From: Ampullaceana balthica | Taxonomy: Eukaryota; Mollusca; Gastropoda; Lymnaeidae | Length of the DNA: 64,000 nt | Assembly: GCA_944989445.1 (NCBI GenBank) | Contig: CALYLW010000208.1 | Coordinates: forward strand, 797,975 to 861,974 | Reading direction: 5' to 3' | Shown here: positions 31,305-44,195 of the stretch, piece by piece | Layout: every line of letters starts with the position of its first letter | Position numbering within the stretch: position 1 is the stretch's first letter | Made by a program: the position numbers and the translations under genes | The notes under the pieces: generated by a model | Databases searched by the model: none | The model's input: the letters and a program-made list of their open reading frames with translations, nothing else | Told to the model about the DNA's origin: nothing

Positions 31305-34300
31305 ATGTAGACGTAGACCCCATGTATGTAATCCACTAAACATATGCAGATGCAGACACTATGTACTAATCTATTAAACATATGTAGATGCAGACACTAT
31401 GTACTAATCCACTAAACATATGTAGATGCAGACACTATGTACTAATCCATTAAACATATGTAGATGCAGACACTATGTACTAATCAACTAAACATATATA
31501 GATGCAGACACTATGTACTAATCTACTAAACATATGTAGATGCAGACACTATGTACTAATCTACTAAACATATGTAGATGCAGACACTATGTACTAATAC
31601 ACTAAACATATATAGATGCAGACACTATGTACTAATCCACTAAACATATATAGATGCAGACACGATGTACTAATCCACTAAACATATGTAGATGCAGACA
31701 CTATGTACTAATCCACTAAACATATATAGATGCAGACACTATGTACTAATCCACTAAACATATATAGATGCAGACACTATGTACTAATCCACTAAACATA
31801 TGTAGATGCAGACACTATGTACTAATCCACTAAACATATATAGATGCAGACACTATGTACTAATCCACTAAACATATGTAGATGCAGACACTATGTACTA
31901 ATCCACTAAACATATGTAGATGCAGACAGTATGTACTAATCTAATAAACATATATAGATGCAGACACTATGTACTAATCTACTAAACATATATAGATGCA
32001 GACACTATGTACTAATCTACTAAACATATATAGATGCAGACACTATGTACTAATCCATTAAACATATATAGATGCAGACACTATGTACTAATCTACTAAA
32101 CATATGTAGATGCAGACACTATGTACTAATCTACTAAACATATATAGATGCAGACACTATGTACTCATCCACTAAACATATATAGATGCAGACACTATGT
32201 ACTAATACACTAAACATATATAGATGCAGACACTATGTACTAATCTATTAAACATATGTAGATGCAGACACTATGTACTAATCCATTAAACATATGTAGA
32301 TGCAGACACTATGTACTAATCCATTAAACATATGTAGATGCAGACACTATGTACTAATCAACTAAACATATATAGATGCAGACACTATGTACTAATCTAC
32401 TAAACATATGTAGATGCAGACACTATGTACTAATCTATTAAACATATGTAGATGCAGACACTATGTACTAATCCATTAAACATATGTAGATGCAGACACT
32501 ATGTACTAATCCATTAAACATATGTAGATGCAGACACTATGTACTAATCAACTAAACATATATAGATGCAGACACTATGTACTAATCTACTAAACATATG
32601 TAGATGCAGACACTATGTACTAATCTACTAAACATATGTAGATGCAGACACTATGTACTAATACACTAAACATATATAGATGCAGACACTATGTACTAAT
32701 CCACTAAACATAAATAGATGCAGACACTATGTATTAATCCACTAAACATATGTAGATGCAGACACTATGTACTAATCCACTAAACATATATAGATGCAGA
32801 CACTATGTACTAATCCACTAAACATATATAGATGCAGACACTATGTACTAATCCACTAAACATATGTAGATGCAGACACTATGTACTAATTCACTAAACA
32901 TATATAGATGCAGACACTATGTACTAATCCACTAAACATATGTAGATGCAGACACTATGTACTAATCCACTAAACATATGTAGATGCAGACACTATGTAC
33001 TAATCTACTAAACATATATAGATGCAGACACTATGTACTAATCTACTAAACATATATAGATGCAGACACTATGTACTAATCTACTAAACATATATAGATG
33101 CAGACACTATGTACTAATCCACTAAACATATATAGATGCAGACACTATGTACTAATCTACTAAACATATGTAGATGCAGACACTATGTACTAATCTACTA
33201 AACATATATAGATGCAGACACTATGTACTAATCCACTAAACATATATAGATGCAGACACTATGTACTAATCCACTAAACATATATAGATGCAGACACTAT
33301 GTACTAATCCACTAAACATATATAGATGCAGACACTATGTACTAATACACTAAACATATATAGATGCAGACACTATGTACTAATCCACTAAACATATATA
33401 GATGCAGACACTATGTACTAATCCACTAAACATATATAGATGCAGACACTATGTACTAATCTACTAAACATATATAGATGCAGACACTATGTACTCATCC
33501 ACTAAACATATATAGATGCAGACACTATGTACTAATCTACTAAACATATATAGATGCAGACACTATGTACTAATCTACTAAACATATATAGATTCAGACA
33601 CTATGTACTCATCCACTAAACATATATAGATGCAGACACTATGTACTAATCTACTAAACATACGTAGATGCAGACACTATGTACTAATCTACTAAACATA
33701 TATAGATGCAGACACTATGTACTAATCTACTAAACATATATAGATGCAGACACTATGTACTAATACACTAAAAATATATAGATGCAGACACTATGTACTA
33801 ATCTACTAAACATATATAGATGCAGACACTATGTACTAATACACTAAACATATATAGATGCAGACACTATGTACTAATCTACTAAACATATATAGATGCA
33901 GACACTATGTACTAATCTACTAAACATACGTAGATGCAGACACTATGTACTAATCCACTAAACATATATAGATGCAGACACTATGTACTAATACACTAAA
34001 CATATATAGATGCAGACACTATGTACTAATACACTAAACATATGTAGATGCAGACACTATGTACTAATACACTAAACATATGTAGATACAGACACTATGT
34101 ACTAATCTACTAAACATATGTAGATGCAGACACTATGTACTAATACACTAAACATATGTAGATGCAGACACTATGTACTAATACACTAAACATATGTAGA
34201 TACAGACACTATGTACTAATCTACTAAACATATATAGATGCAGACACTATGTACTAATCCACTAAACATATATAGATGCAGACACTATGTACTAATCTAC

Positions 34301-37300
34301 TAAACATATGTAGATGCAGACACTATGTACTAATCTACTAAACATATATAGATGCAGACACTATGTACTAATACACTAAACATATATAGATGCAGACACT
34401 ATGTACTAATCTACTAAACATATGTAGATGCAGACACTATGTACTAATCTACTAAACATATATAGATGCAGACACTATGTACTAATCCATTAAACATATG
34501 TAGATGCAGACACTATGTACTAATACACTAAACATATGTAGATGCAGACACTATGTACTAATCCACTAAACATATATAGATGCAGACACTATGTACTAAT
34601 CCACTAAACATATATAGATGCAGACACTATGTACTCATCCACTAAACATATATAGATGCAGACACTATGTACTAATACACTAAACATATATAGATGCAGA
34701 CACTATGTACTAATCCACTAAACATATGTAGATGCAGACACTATTTACTAATCCACTAAACATAAATAGATGCATACACTATGTACTAATCCACTAAACA
34801 TATATAGATGCAGACACTATGTACTAATCTACTAAAAATATATAGATGCAGACACTATGTACTAATACACTAAAGATATATAGATGCAGACACTATGTAC
34901 TAATCCACTAAACATATATAGATGCAGACACTATGTACTAATACACTAAACATATATAGATCCAGACACTATGTACTAATCTACTAAACATATATAGATG
35001 CAGACACTATGTACTAATACACTAAACATATATAGATGCAGACACTATGTACTAATCTACTAAACATATATAGATGCAGACACTATGTACTAATCTACTA
35101 AACATATGTAGATACAGACACTATGTACTAATCTACTAAACATATATAGATGCAGACACTATGTACTAATACACTAAACATACGTAGATGCAGACACTAT
35201 GTACTAATCCACTAAACATATGTAGATGCAGACACTATTTACTAATCCACTAAACATAAATAGATGCATACACTATGTACTAATCCACTAAACATATATA
35301 GATGCAGACACTATGTACTAATCTACTAAACATATATAGATGCAGACACTATGTACTAATACACTAAACATATATAGATGCAGACACTATGTACTAATCC
35401 ACTAAACATATATAGATGCAGACACTATGTACTAATACACTAAACATATATAGATCCAGACACTATGTACTAATCTACTAAACATATATAGATGCAGACA
35501 CTATGTACTAATACACTAAACATATATAGATGCAGACACTATGTACTAATCTACTAAACATATATAGATGCAGACACTATGTACTAATCTACTAAACATA
35601 TGTAGATACAGACACTATGTACTAATCTACTAAACATATATAGATGCAGACACTATGTACTAATCTACTAAACATATATAGATGCAGACACTATGTACTA
35701 ATACACTAAACATATATAGATGCAGACACTATGTACTAATACACTAAACATACGTAGATGCAGACACTATGTACTAATCTACTAAACATATATAGATGCA
35801 GACACTATGTACTAATCCACTAAACATATATAGATGCAGACACTATGTACTAATCCACTAAACATATATAGATGCAGACACTATGTACTAATCCACTAAA
35901 CATATATAGATGCAGACACTATGTACTAATCCACTAAACATATATAGATGCAGACACTATGTACTAATCCACTAAACATATATAGATGCAGACACTATGT
36001 ACTAATCCACTAAACATATATAGATGCAGACACTATGTACTAATCCACAAACATATGTAGATGCAGACACTATGTACTAATCCACTAAACATACGTAGAT
36101 GCAGACACTATGTACTAATCCACTAAACATATATAGATGCAGACACTATGTACTAATCTACTAAACATACGTAGATGCAGACACTATGTACTAATCTACT
36201 AAACATAGTAGATGCAGACACTATGTACTAATACACTAAACATACGTAGATGCAGACACTATGTACTAATCTACTAAACATATGTAGATGCAGACACTAT
36301 GTACTAATACACTAAACATATATAGATGCAGACACTATGTACTAATCCACTAAACATATGTAGATGCAGACACTATGTACTAATCCACTAAACATATGTA
36401 GATGCAGACACTATGTACTAATCTACTAAACATATATAGATGCAGACACTATGTACTAATCTACTAAACATATGTAGATGCAGACACTATGTACTAATAC
36501 ACTAAACATATATAGATGCAGAAACTATGTACTAATCCACTAAACATATATAGATGCAGACACTATGTACTAATCTACTAAACATATATAGATGCAGACA
36601 CTATGTACTAATCCACAAACATATGTAGATGCAGATACTATGTACTAATACACTAAACATATGCAGATGCAGACACTATGTACTAATCCACAAACATATG
36701 TAGATGCAGACACTATGTACTAATACACTAAACATATGTAGATGCAGACACTATGTACTAATCCACAAACATATGTAGATGCAGATACTATGTACTAATA
36801 CACTAAACATATATAGATGCAGACACTATGTACTCATCCACCAAACATATATAGATGCAGACACTATGTACTAATACACTAAACCTATGTAGATGCAGAC
36901 ACTATGTACTCATCCACCAAACATATATAGATGCAGACACTATGTACTCATCCACCAAACATATATAGATGCAGACACTATGTACTAATACACTAAACCT
37001 ATGTAGATGCAGACACTATGTACTCATCCACCAAACATATATAGATGCAGACACTATGTACTCATCCACCAAACATATATAGATGCAGACACTATGTACT
37101 CATCCACCAAACATATATAGATGCAGACACTATGTACTCATCCACCAAACATATATAGATGCAGACACTATGTACTCATCCACCAAACATATATAGATGC
37201 AGACACTATGTACTCATCCACCAAACATATATAGATGCAGACACTATGTACTCATCCACCAAACATATATAGATGCAGACACTATGTACTCATCCACCAA

Positions 37301-37534
37301 ACATATATAGATGCAGACACTATGTACTCATCCACCAAACATATATAGATGCAGACACTATGTACTCATCCACCAAACATATATAGATGCAGACACTATG
37401 TACTCATCCACCAAACATATATAGATGCAGACACTATGTACTCATCCACCAAACATATATAGATGCAGACACTATGTACTCATCCACCAAACATATATAG
37501 ATGCAGACACTATGTACTAATACACTAAACATAT
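31305..37534. repeat. 38-bp satellite, about 164 units, 6.2 kb
   Basis: Unit actaatccactaaacatata plus tagatgcagacactatgt. The main variable sites are cc/ct/ac before actaaa, and tatata/tatgta/tacgta. Two diagnostic variants (ctatttac, 34741 and 35235; tagatccagac, 34961 and 35455) recur exactly 494 bp apart, which is 13 units. Another (aatcaacta, 32356 and 32546) recurs 190 bp apart, which is 5 units. From about 36830 to 37510 the array switches to a uniform ctcatccaccaaacata variant. The first units (from 31305) are diverged. No open frame persists because 38 is not a multiple of three. Confidence 0.97.
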
Positions 37535-37787
37535 GAAGACAAATAGATCTTCTAACTGCCAAAAATAGCGTCCTTCCCCGTATAAAAAGAATTCCCTCCC
37601 ACGCTACTCATCTCCCAGAAACTTAATCCTTATTTGGCTTGCTCAACGGTCGACCGCCGCACGGGTTCCAGTCTTACTTCTAATTGACACGCATGTGAAA
37701 GGAAGAGCAAGAACCAGGAACCCCTCACCGCCAATATCCCCAACCCTCCGTGTTAAAATGACGTACATCAGATAAGATGTTGAAGAA

Positions 37788-38685
37788 GATGCGTCTAGTT
37801 CTAAGACCAGGCGATGCGTCTAGTTCTAAGACCAGGCGATGCGTCTAGTTCTAAGACCAGGCGATGCGTCTAGTTCTAAGACCAGGCGATGCGTCTAGTT
37901 CTAAGACCAGGCGATGCGTCTAGTTCTAAGACCAGGCGATGCGTCTAGTTCTAAGACCAGGCGATGCGTCTAGTTCTAAGACCAGGCGATGCGTCTAGTT
38001 CTAAGACCAGGCGATGCGTCTAGTTCTAAGACCAGGCGATGCGTCTAGTTCTAAGACCAGGCGATGCGTCTAGTTCTAAGACCAGGCGATGCGTCTAGTT
38101 CTAAGACCAGGCGATGCGTCTAGTTCTAAGACCAGGCGATGCGTCTAGTTCTAAGACCAGGCGATGCGTCTAGTTCTAAGACCAGGCGATGCGTCTAGTT
38201 CTAAGACCAGGCGATGCGTCTAGTTCTAAGACCAGGCGATGCGTCTAGTTCTAAGACCAGGCGATGCGTCTAGTTCTAAGACCAGGCGATGCGTCTAGTT
38301 CTAAGACCAGGCGATGCGTCTAGTTCTAAGACCAGGCGATGCGTCTAGTTCTAAGACCAGGCGATGCGTCTAGTTCTAAGACCAGGCGATGCGTCTAGTT
38401 CTAAGACCAGGCGATGCGTCTAGTTCTAAGACCAGGCGATGCGTCTAGTTCTAAGACCAGGCGATGCGTCTAGTTCTAAGACCAGGCGATGCGTCTAGTT
38501 CTAAGACCAGGCGATGCGTCTAGTTCTAAGACCAGGCGATGCGTCTAGTTCTAAGACCAGGCGATGCGTCTAGTTCTAAGACCAGGCGATGCGTCTAGTT
38601 CTAAGACCAGGCGATGCGTCTAGTTCTAAGACCAGGCGATGCGTCTAGTTCTAAGACCAGGCGATGCGTCTAGTTCTAAGACTTT
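37788..38685. repeat. 25-bp tandem array, 36 apparently perfect units
   Basis: gatgcgtctagttctaagac plus caggc repeats at exact 25-bp spacing from 37788 to 38663 with no difference that I can see, ending in a partial unit that runs into tttgcaac. This is the most homogeneous array in the window. Confidence 0.97.
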
Positions 38686-39158
38686 GCAACTTCATGACAA
38701 CTGAGAACAATGTCGCGTTAGTAATAAGTTATTTCCCTTGTATAAGGAGACGCCTGCGAAGTGATTCCTCTTATTTAACTTTTCAAAACTCAACAATACC
38801 GATATGTACTCTAAACTATAAAAATATTGAATTTCTAATGATTTTCTAAATATCTCTCTTAGAAATCAGATTTTTTTAAAAATCTGAATATCGCTGCGGG
38901 ACCCCATTGACGACGTGTCGGTATAAGATAAAGTTAGCGTCTTCTACAGTGGGTTTTAGTTATTCTTGGTTCCCCATTTCCTTCATGTATAGATTCACGC
39001 ATCCCAGCACGCACTCACTGGAAAAATAAAATTGGAATCTATAAAATAAATCAGACAAATCTAATACATCGATCTGTCTTGCTATGGTACCCTGCATATT
39101 TCAATTAGATATTTATAGCTGTACTATTAAATCATAGCTTCCTGGACTTTTTCCATTA
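38686..39158. other. No feature seen
   Basis: About 470 bp with no recognisable repeat or gene. Confidence 0.55.
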
Positions 39159-39554
39159 GGAATATACAGTCAGACCTCTCTAAGTCGAACTCAAGGAATA
39201 TACAGTCGGACCTCTCTAAGTCGAACTCAAGGAATATACAGTCGGACCTCTCTAAGTCGAACTCAAGGAATATACAGTCGGACCTCTCTAAGTCGAACTA
39301 AAGGAATATACAGTCGGACCTCTCTAAGTCGAACTAAAGGAATATACAGTCGGACCTCTCTAAGTCGAACTAAAGGAATATACAGTCGGACCTCTCTAAG
39401 TCGAACTCAAGGAATATACAGTCGGACCTCTCTAAGTCGAACTAAAGGAATATACAGTCGGACCTCTCTAAGTCGAACTCAAGGAATATACAGTCGGACC
39501 TCTCTAAGTCGAACTCAAGGAATATACAGTCGGAACTCTCTAAGTCGAACTCAA
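39159..39554. repeat. 36-bp array built from a transposon terminal repeat
   Basis: Eleven units of ggaata, ta, then cagtcggacctctctaagtc and gaactcaa. Each unit holds eight flanking bases plus the terminal inverted repeat of the MITE at 39527-39699. One aag/caag site (aactaaagg versus aactcaagg) varies between units. Confidence 0.95.
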
Positions 39555-39699
39555 AGGGACCGGAAAAAATTGGACTAACGGAGTTTTCGAATTAAGGAAA
39601 ATGGCGTAATGGGCGTAGAATTTGGCCGTCATCTAACAATTAATTCGATAAAGGAAGGTTTTTGACTAATGGAAATTTCAACTTAGAGAGGTCCGACTG
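39527..39699. mobile_element. Tc1/mariner-superfamily MITE (pogo/Tigger-like), TA flanks
   Basis: The right end reads acttagagaggtccgactg followed by TA. Its reverse complement, CAGTCGGACCTCTCTAAGT, is also the left end of the array units; the last unit has one mismatch (cggaactc). TA lies outside both ends. The ~130-bp interior is non-coding. The CAG start, TA target and short size fit pogo/Tigger-type MITEs. The left terminal repeat is the part amplified into the 36-bp array. Confidence 0.85.
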
Positions 39700-39701
39700 T
39701 A

Positions 39702-40082
39702 TATAATTATACCCACTCTCTGTTCTTATTTTGTTGAAAACGGACTGTTTCATTGTGTCATCATTAGACCGGATTCTCGTCTCTCTCCAACCCCCCCACC
39801 CCCTTTCTTATTCTTCTCACAGACAGTAGACACATGTAAATTTTCCAAGACTAAAATTCCAACATTTTTCTGACTAATTTACGTAGCTTACGTGTACCAT
39901 CGGTGTCATTATATGCTTTGTTTAAAATAAGAATGATTTGTTTCATATTAATGCATTTTTAAATATGTGTGTTGATATGTACATAAATATATATATATAT
40001 ATTATTCTTTTGTAAAGCGCAGACAGTGTTATTGTGCAATATGTCTACATTAACATTTTTTATTATCATTATTCTCGATACT
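39702..40082. other. No feature seen apart from short TA and C runs
   Basis: About 380 bp with no recognisable repeat or gene. Confidence 0.55.
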
Positions 40083-40222
40083 GACAGTAGCGACACTTAT
40101 TCATTAGTCTGACAGTAGCCACACTTATTCATTACTCCGACAGTAGCCACACTTATTCATTACTCCGACAGTAGCCACACTTATTCATTACGCCGACAGT
40201 AGCCACACTTATTCATTACTCC
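40083..40222. repeat. 28-bp tandem array
   Basis: Five units of gacagtagccacacttattc plus attactcc. Confidence 0.93.
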
Positions 40223-41071
40223 CACAATCTGACCACATTGTCTCCCACCCCCACAAACCGATTGTTTTCACCCCCACCCCAACCACCTCCCTTCCCGTCT
40301 CCCCCATTGACCAAAGCTCTTTATCAAACTGCCAGGGGCCCGTCAATCACAACTAACCAAGCCAAAAATCTATCAATGGCAGCCCCGAACCCAGCCCTAC
40401 CCCACATGAAAGAGAGAGAACCACCCAGAGAAGCGTTGTAATTCAGAAAGAAACTAGAGTTACCTCCCCGCCAATGGTTTTCTTTCAAGTCTTCTTGGTG
40501 GCGCATTGAAAACAGGGGCCGCTATCGCGCTAGGTGGAACCATTCGATTTGATTTCTTTTCTTTGCTTCTTTTTTTTCTCTTTCCACTGTGACGTGAACC
40601 GACTCACGCGTTGCCTACGTTCTTCTAATAAAGTTAAGGGTTCTCATTCCTTTAACACATGAGCTATCAGCCAAGTGTGAGTTGGACTTTTGATTTAGTT
40701 CTTAGTTTGTGATACATTCAGGCCAGTCACTAGGCACAGTCGGGGTAGGTGGGGGGGAGACCACATAGGACACTGAGCAGTGAGTGAGAAGTTAATGTGT
40801 ATTCGGCTTAGACGCTGTGACCTGGGTGTGAATTTTCAAAAGATATCTGCAATGGTGCACATACTGAACTAGTGTCATGCTGAGGACCCATATCTCGGTC
40901 AACTAACGTCACCAAAGTTGTACAAATTCAACATGTCGATTAATAATGTTTTTAAATTGTAAGCTAATAAAGTTTCAAAGTGCTTCCAGATTGAATATCG
41001 CTACTAACCATTACTACATCTTGGCAGTAGATAGCATCAACAAGTGCTTCTCGGTTTTAAAACAAACTTCA
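40223..41071. other. No gene recognised
   Basis: About 850 bp. Overlapping short frames near 40238-40506 on both strands lie in C-rich, low-complexity sequence. Confidence 0.55.
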
Positions 41072-41300
41072 TCCTATATAATAAAAGGCTAAGTTCTGTC
41101 CCGACATCTATAGCGATTGGTCTCTCATGCACACATGACTCCTACAGCCAATCATATCAAGTTTACGCGGACGTTCAAAACGAGTTATTTTTGGTGCAGT
41201 ATATCTTCCAAGACTTTATTTTGAGTTATGTGCGTTGGTATTTATAGCGAAAAGCTCTGTTTTTACGGGTTATTTATTTTAACTATAATGAATAGTATTT
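41072..41300 (+). mobile_element. Helitron-like 5' end fused to dispersed-repeat sequence (tentative)
   Basis: A|TCCTATATAATAAAAGGC at 41072 resembles a Helitron TC start. Further on, tatttatagcgaaaagctct plus gtttttacgggtt matches, in reverse orientation, the start of the dispersed 0.5-kb repeat (aacccgtaaaaacaaagttt...). No CTAG end was identified. Confidence 0.45.
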
Positions 41301-41463
41301 TTGACGTGATGCACATGTAAAACCGGTCGAGACGGCTTTAAAAACGTTTGTGTCTATTTGAGTAACTGTCCATGAGGTGTACCATGAATGATCCTTTGAG
41401 CGGCGGTAGTTGTTCACATAAAGCTTTGTCTACTGAACATATCGCGACATTGTCGGCTGGGAA

Positions 41464-41660
41464 AGAGGGCGTCACTAGGGTTTGTGTCACCCAGTGCGGT
41501 AGCTCATGGTGCCACCCCCTCAAGACTTACCCATAGACCGCCTCCGACTCTCCCCCTGCCCAATTATAGGAAAATACACCATTTTAAACTTTGGTGGTAC
41601 CCTTTGGGATGGTGTCACCCGGTGCGTTCCGCACTCCCCGCGCCCTCTAGTGACGCCTCT
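41464..41660. mobile_element. hAT-like MITE, about 197 bp
   Basis: The ends are AGAGGGCGTCACTAGGG and, reverse-complemented, AGAGGCGTCACTAGAGGG. The flank ggctgggaa occurs exactly at 41455-41463 and 41661-41669, giving an 8- or 9-bp target duplication. The interior repeats gtgtcaccc(a/g)gtgcg near both ends. Non-coding. Confidence 0.75.
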
Positions 41661-41705
41661 GGCTGGGAATACCAAAGAGCATTATCATGTTAATTTGAAT
41701 AGTTC

Positions 41706-41835
41706 TAATAACTAACACACGTATTCTGTGAATAGTACTAATAACTAACACACGTATTCTGTGAATAGTACTAATAACTAACACACGTATTCTGTGAAGT
41801 GTACTAATAACTAACAGACGTATTCTGTGAAACTA
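41706..41835. repeat. 33-bp tandem array
   Basis: Four units of taataactaacacacgtatt plus ctgtgaatagtac; the last unit is diverged. Confidence 0.92.
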
Positions 41836-42017
41836 GAAATTAACTCTCGTCAAGCCTAACACGTGGGTGACCTGTCCCATCTGCTGGGCAGTGCCATACA
41901 ATATTGTGAGCTTAAGTATCCCCCTCCCCCCACCCAATAATCCAGAGCGGTTCACGTGACCAATAGATCACTACTGTTTCAGAGGATATGCTTCTACGGA
42001 GGCAGTTCGTGTCCCTG

Positions 42018-43742
42018 TTGTGGTTCTAGTCTGTTGCAGTTTGTAGACCAGTGCGCTGTTGTGTTCTAGTCTATTGCAGTGTGTAGACCGGTGCGCTGTT
42101 GTGTTCTAGTCTGTTGCAGTGTGTAGACCACTGCGCTGTTGTGTTCTAGTCTGTTGCAGTGTGTAGACCAGTGCGCTGTTGTGTTCTAGTCTCTTGCAGT
42201 TTGTAGACCAGTGCGCTGTTGTGTTCTAGTCTGTTGCAGTGTGTAGACCAGTGCGCTGTTGTGTTCTAGTCTCTTGCAGTTTGTAGACCAGTGCGCTGTT
42301 GTGTTCTAGTCTGTTGCAGTGTGTAGACCAGTGCGCTGTTGTGTTCTGGTCTCTTGTAGTTTGTAGACCAGTGCGCTGTTGTGTTCTAGTCTGTTGCAGT
42401 GTGTAGACCAGTGCGCTGTTGTGTTCTGGTCTCTTGCAGTTTGTAGACCAGTGCGCTGTTGTGTTCTAGTCTCTTGCAGTGTGTAGACCAGTGCGCTGTT
42501 GTGTTCTAGTCTCTTGCAGTTTGTAGACCAGTGCGCTGTTGTGTTCTAGTCTCTTGCAGTTTGTAGACCAGTGCGCTGTTGTGTTCTATTCTCTTGCAGT
42601 GTGTAGACCGGTGCGCTGTTGTGTTCTAGTCTGTTGCAGTGTGTAGACCAGTGCGCTGTTGTGTTCTAGTCTCTTGCAGTTTGTAGACCAGTGCGCTGTT
42701 GTGTTCTAGTCTGTTGCAGTGTGTAGACCAGTGCGCTGTTGTGTTCTAGTCTCTTGCAGTTTGTAGACCAGTGCGATGTTGTGTTCTAGTCTGTTGCAGT
42801 GTGTAGACCGGTGCGCTGTTGTGTTCTAGTCTCTTGCAGTTTGTAGACCGTTGCGCTGTTGTGTTCTAGTCTGTTGCAGTGTGTAGACCAGTGCGCTGTT
42901 GTGTTCTAGTCTCTTGCAGTTTGTAGACCAGTGCGCTGTTGTGTTCTAGTCTGTTGCAGTGTGTAGACCAGTGCGCTGTTGTGTTCTGGTCTCTTGTAGT
43001 TTGTAGACCAGTGTGCTGTTGTGTTCTAGTCTGTTGCAGTGTGTAGACCAGTGCGCTGTTGTGTTCTGGTCTCTTGCAGTTTGTAGACCAGTGCGCTGTT
43101 GTGTTCTAGTCTGTTGCAGTGTGTAGACCAGTGCGCTGTTGTGTTCTAGTCTCTTGCAGTTTGTAGACCAGTGCGCTGTTGTGTTCTAGTCTCTTGCAGT
43201 TTGTAGACCAGTGCGCTGTTGTGTTCTATTCTCTTGCAGTGTGTAGACCGGTGCGCTGTTGTGTTCTAGTCTGTTGCAGTGTGTAGACCACTGCGCTGTT
43301 GTGTTCTAGTCTGTTGCAGTGTGTAGACCAGTGCGCTGTTGTGTTCTAGTCTGTTGCAGTTTGTAGACCAGTGCGCTGTTGTGTTCTAGTCTGTTGCAGT
43401 GTGTAGACCAGTGCGCTGTTGTGTTCTAGTCTCTTGCAGTTTGTAGACCAGTGCGCTGTTGTGTTCTAGTCTGTTGCAGTGTGTAGACCGGTGCGCTGTT
43501 GTGTTCTAGTCTCTTGCAGTTTGTAGACCGTTGCGCTGTTGTGTTCTAGTCTGTTGCAGTGTGTAGACCAGTGCGCTGTTGTGTTCTAGTCTCTTGCAGT
43601 TTGTAGACCAGTGCGCTGTTGTGTTCTAGTCTCTTGCAGTTTGTAGACCAGTGCGCTGTTGTGTTCTAGTCTCTTGCAGTTTGTAGACCAGTGCGCTGTT
43701 GTGTTCTATTCTCTTGCAGTGTGTAGACCAGTGCGCTGTTCT
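42018..43742. repeat. 40-bp tandem array, about 43 units
   Basis: Unit gtgttctagtctgttgcagt plus gtgtagaccagtgcgctgtt. Two forms (ctgttgcagtg and ctcttgcagtt) often alternate, giving an 80-bp dimer. Rare variants recur 640 bp apart, which is 16 units: ggtctcttgtag at 42348 and 42988, and gtgttctatt at 42581 and 43221. Another (agaccgttgcg) recurs 680 bp apart (42846 and 43526). Confidence 0.97.
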
Positions 43743-43745
43743 CAT

Positions 43746-44195
43746 TTCAGTCACCTCGCTCTGAGTGGTATTAAATGGCTGCATGGCTGTTATTCAAGAA
43801 AGACCACCGCTGGACATGCCCCGGTACCCCAGGGAGTAAGGAACATCCAAAAGTTAGATTGCTTTGAGATGAACGAACATCAAGTCTAGATGACCAGCAG
43901 ATTTCTGCCTCAACTCGAGAAATTCAATTTTCTCCTGGTATGCGCTTGTTGCTTGTCCTTGCTCGTCTAGGGAGATTGAAATAAATGGACGAAATCGGAA
44001 ATCCCCTATTATTTCCTTCTAGGAAATCAATATTTTTATGTATTTTTCTTTTTCCGCCTTTAAAATATTGCACAAAATGATCATTACTTATTGATTGAAG
44101 TGAATTTTATTAAAATAAAGCTGAAAAAGATTTGGGACCTGGGAGTTTTTATGATTAACATCATACATAAATATCGTGTTCACTTTTTTTTAACC
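43746..44195. other. No feature seen
   Basis: About 450 bp with no recognisable repeat or gene. Confidence 0.55.

Noticed and set aside
31305..37534. CRISPR array
   Set aside because: The units are directly contiguous with no unique spacers, and the sequence is animal-like. The same applies to every other array here.
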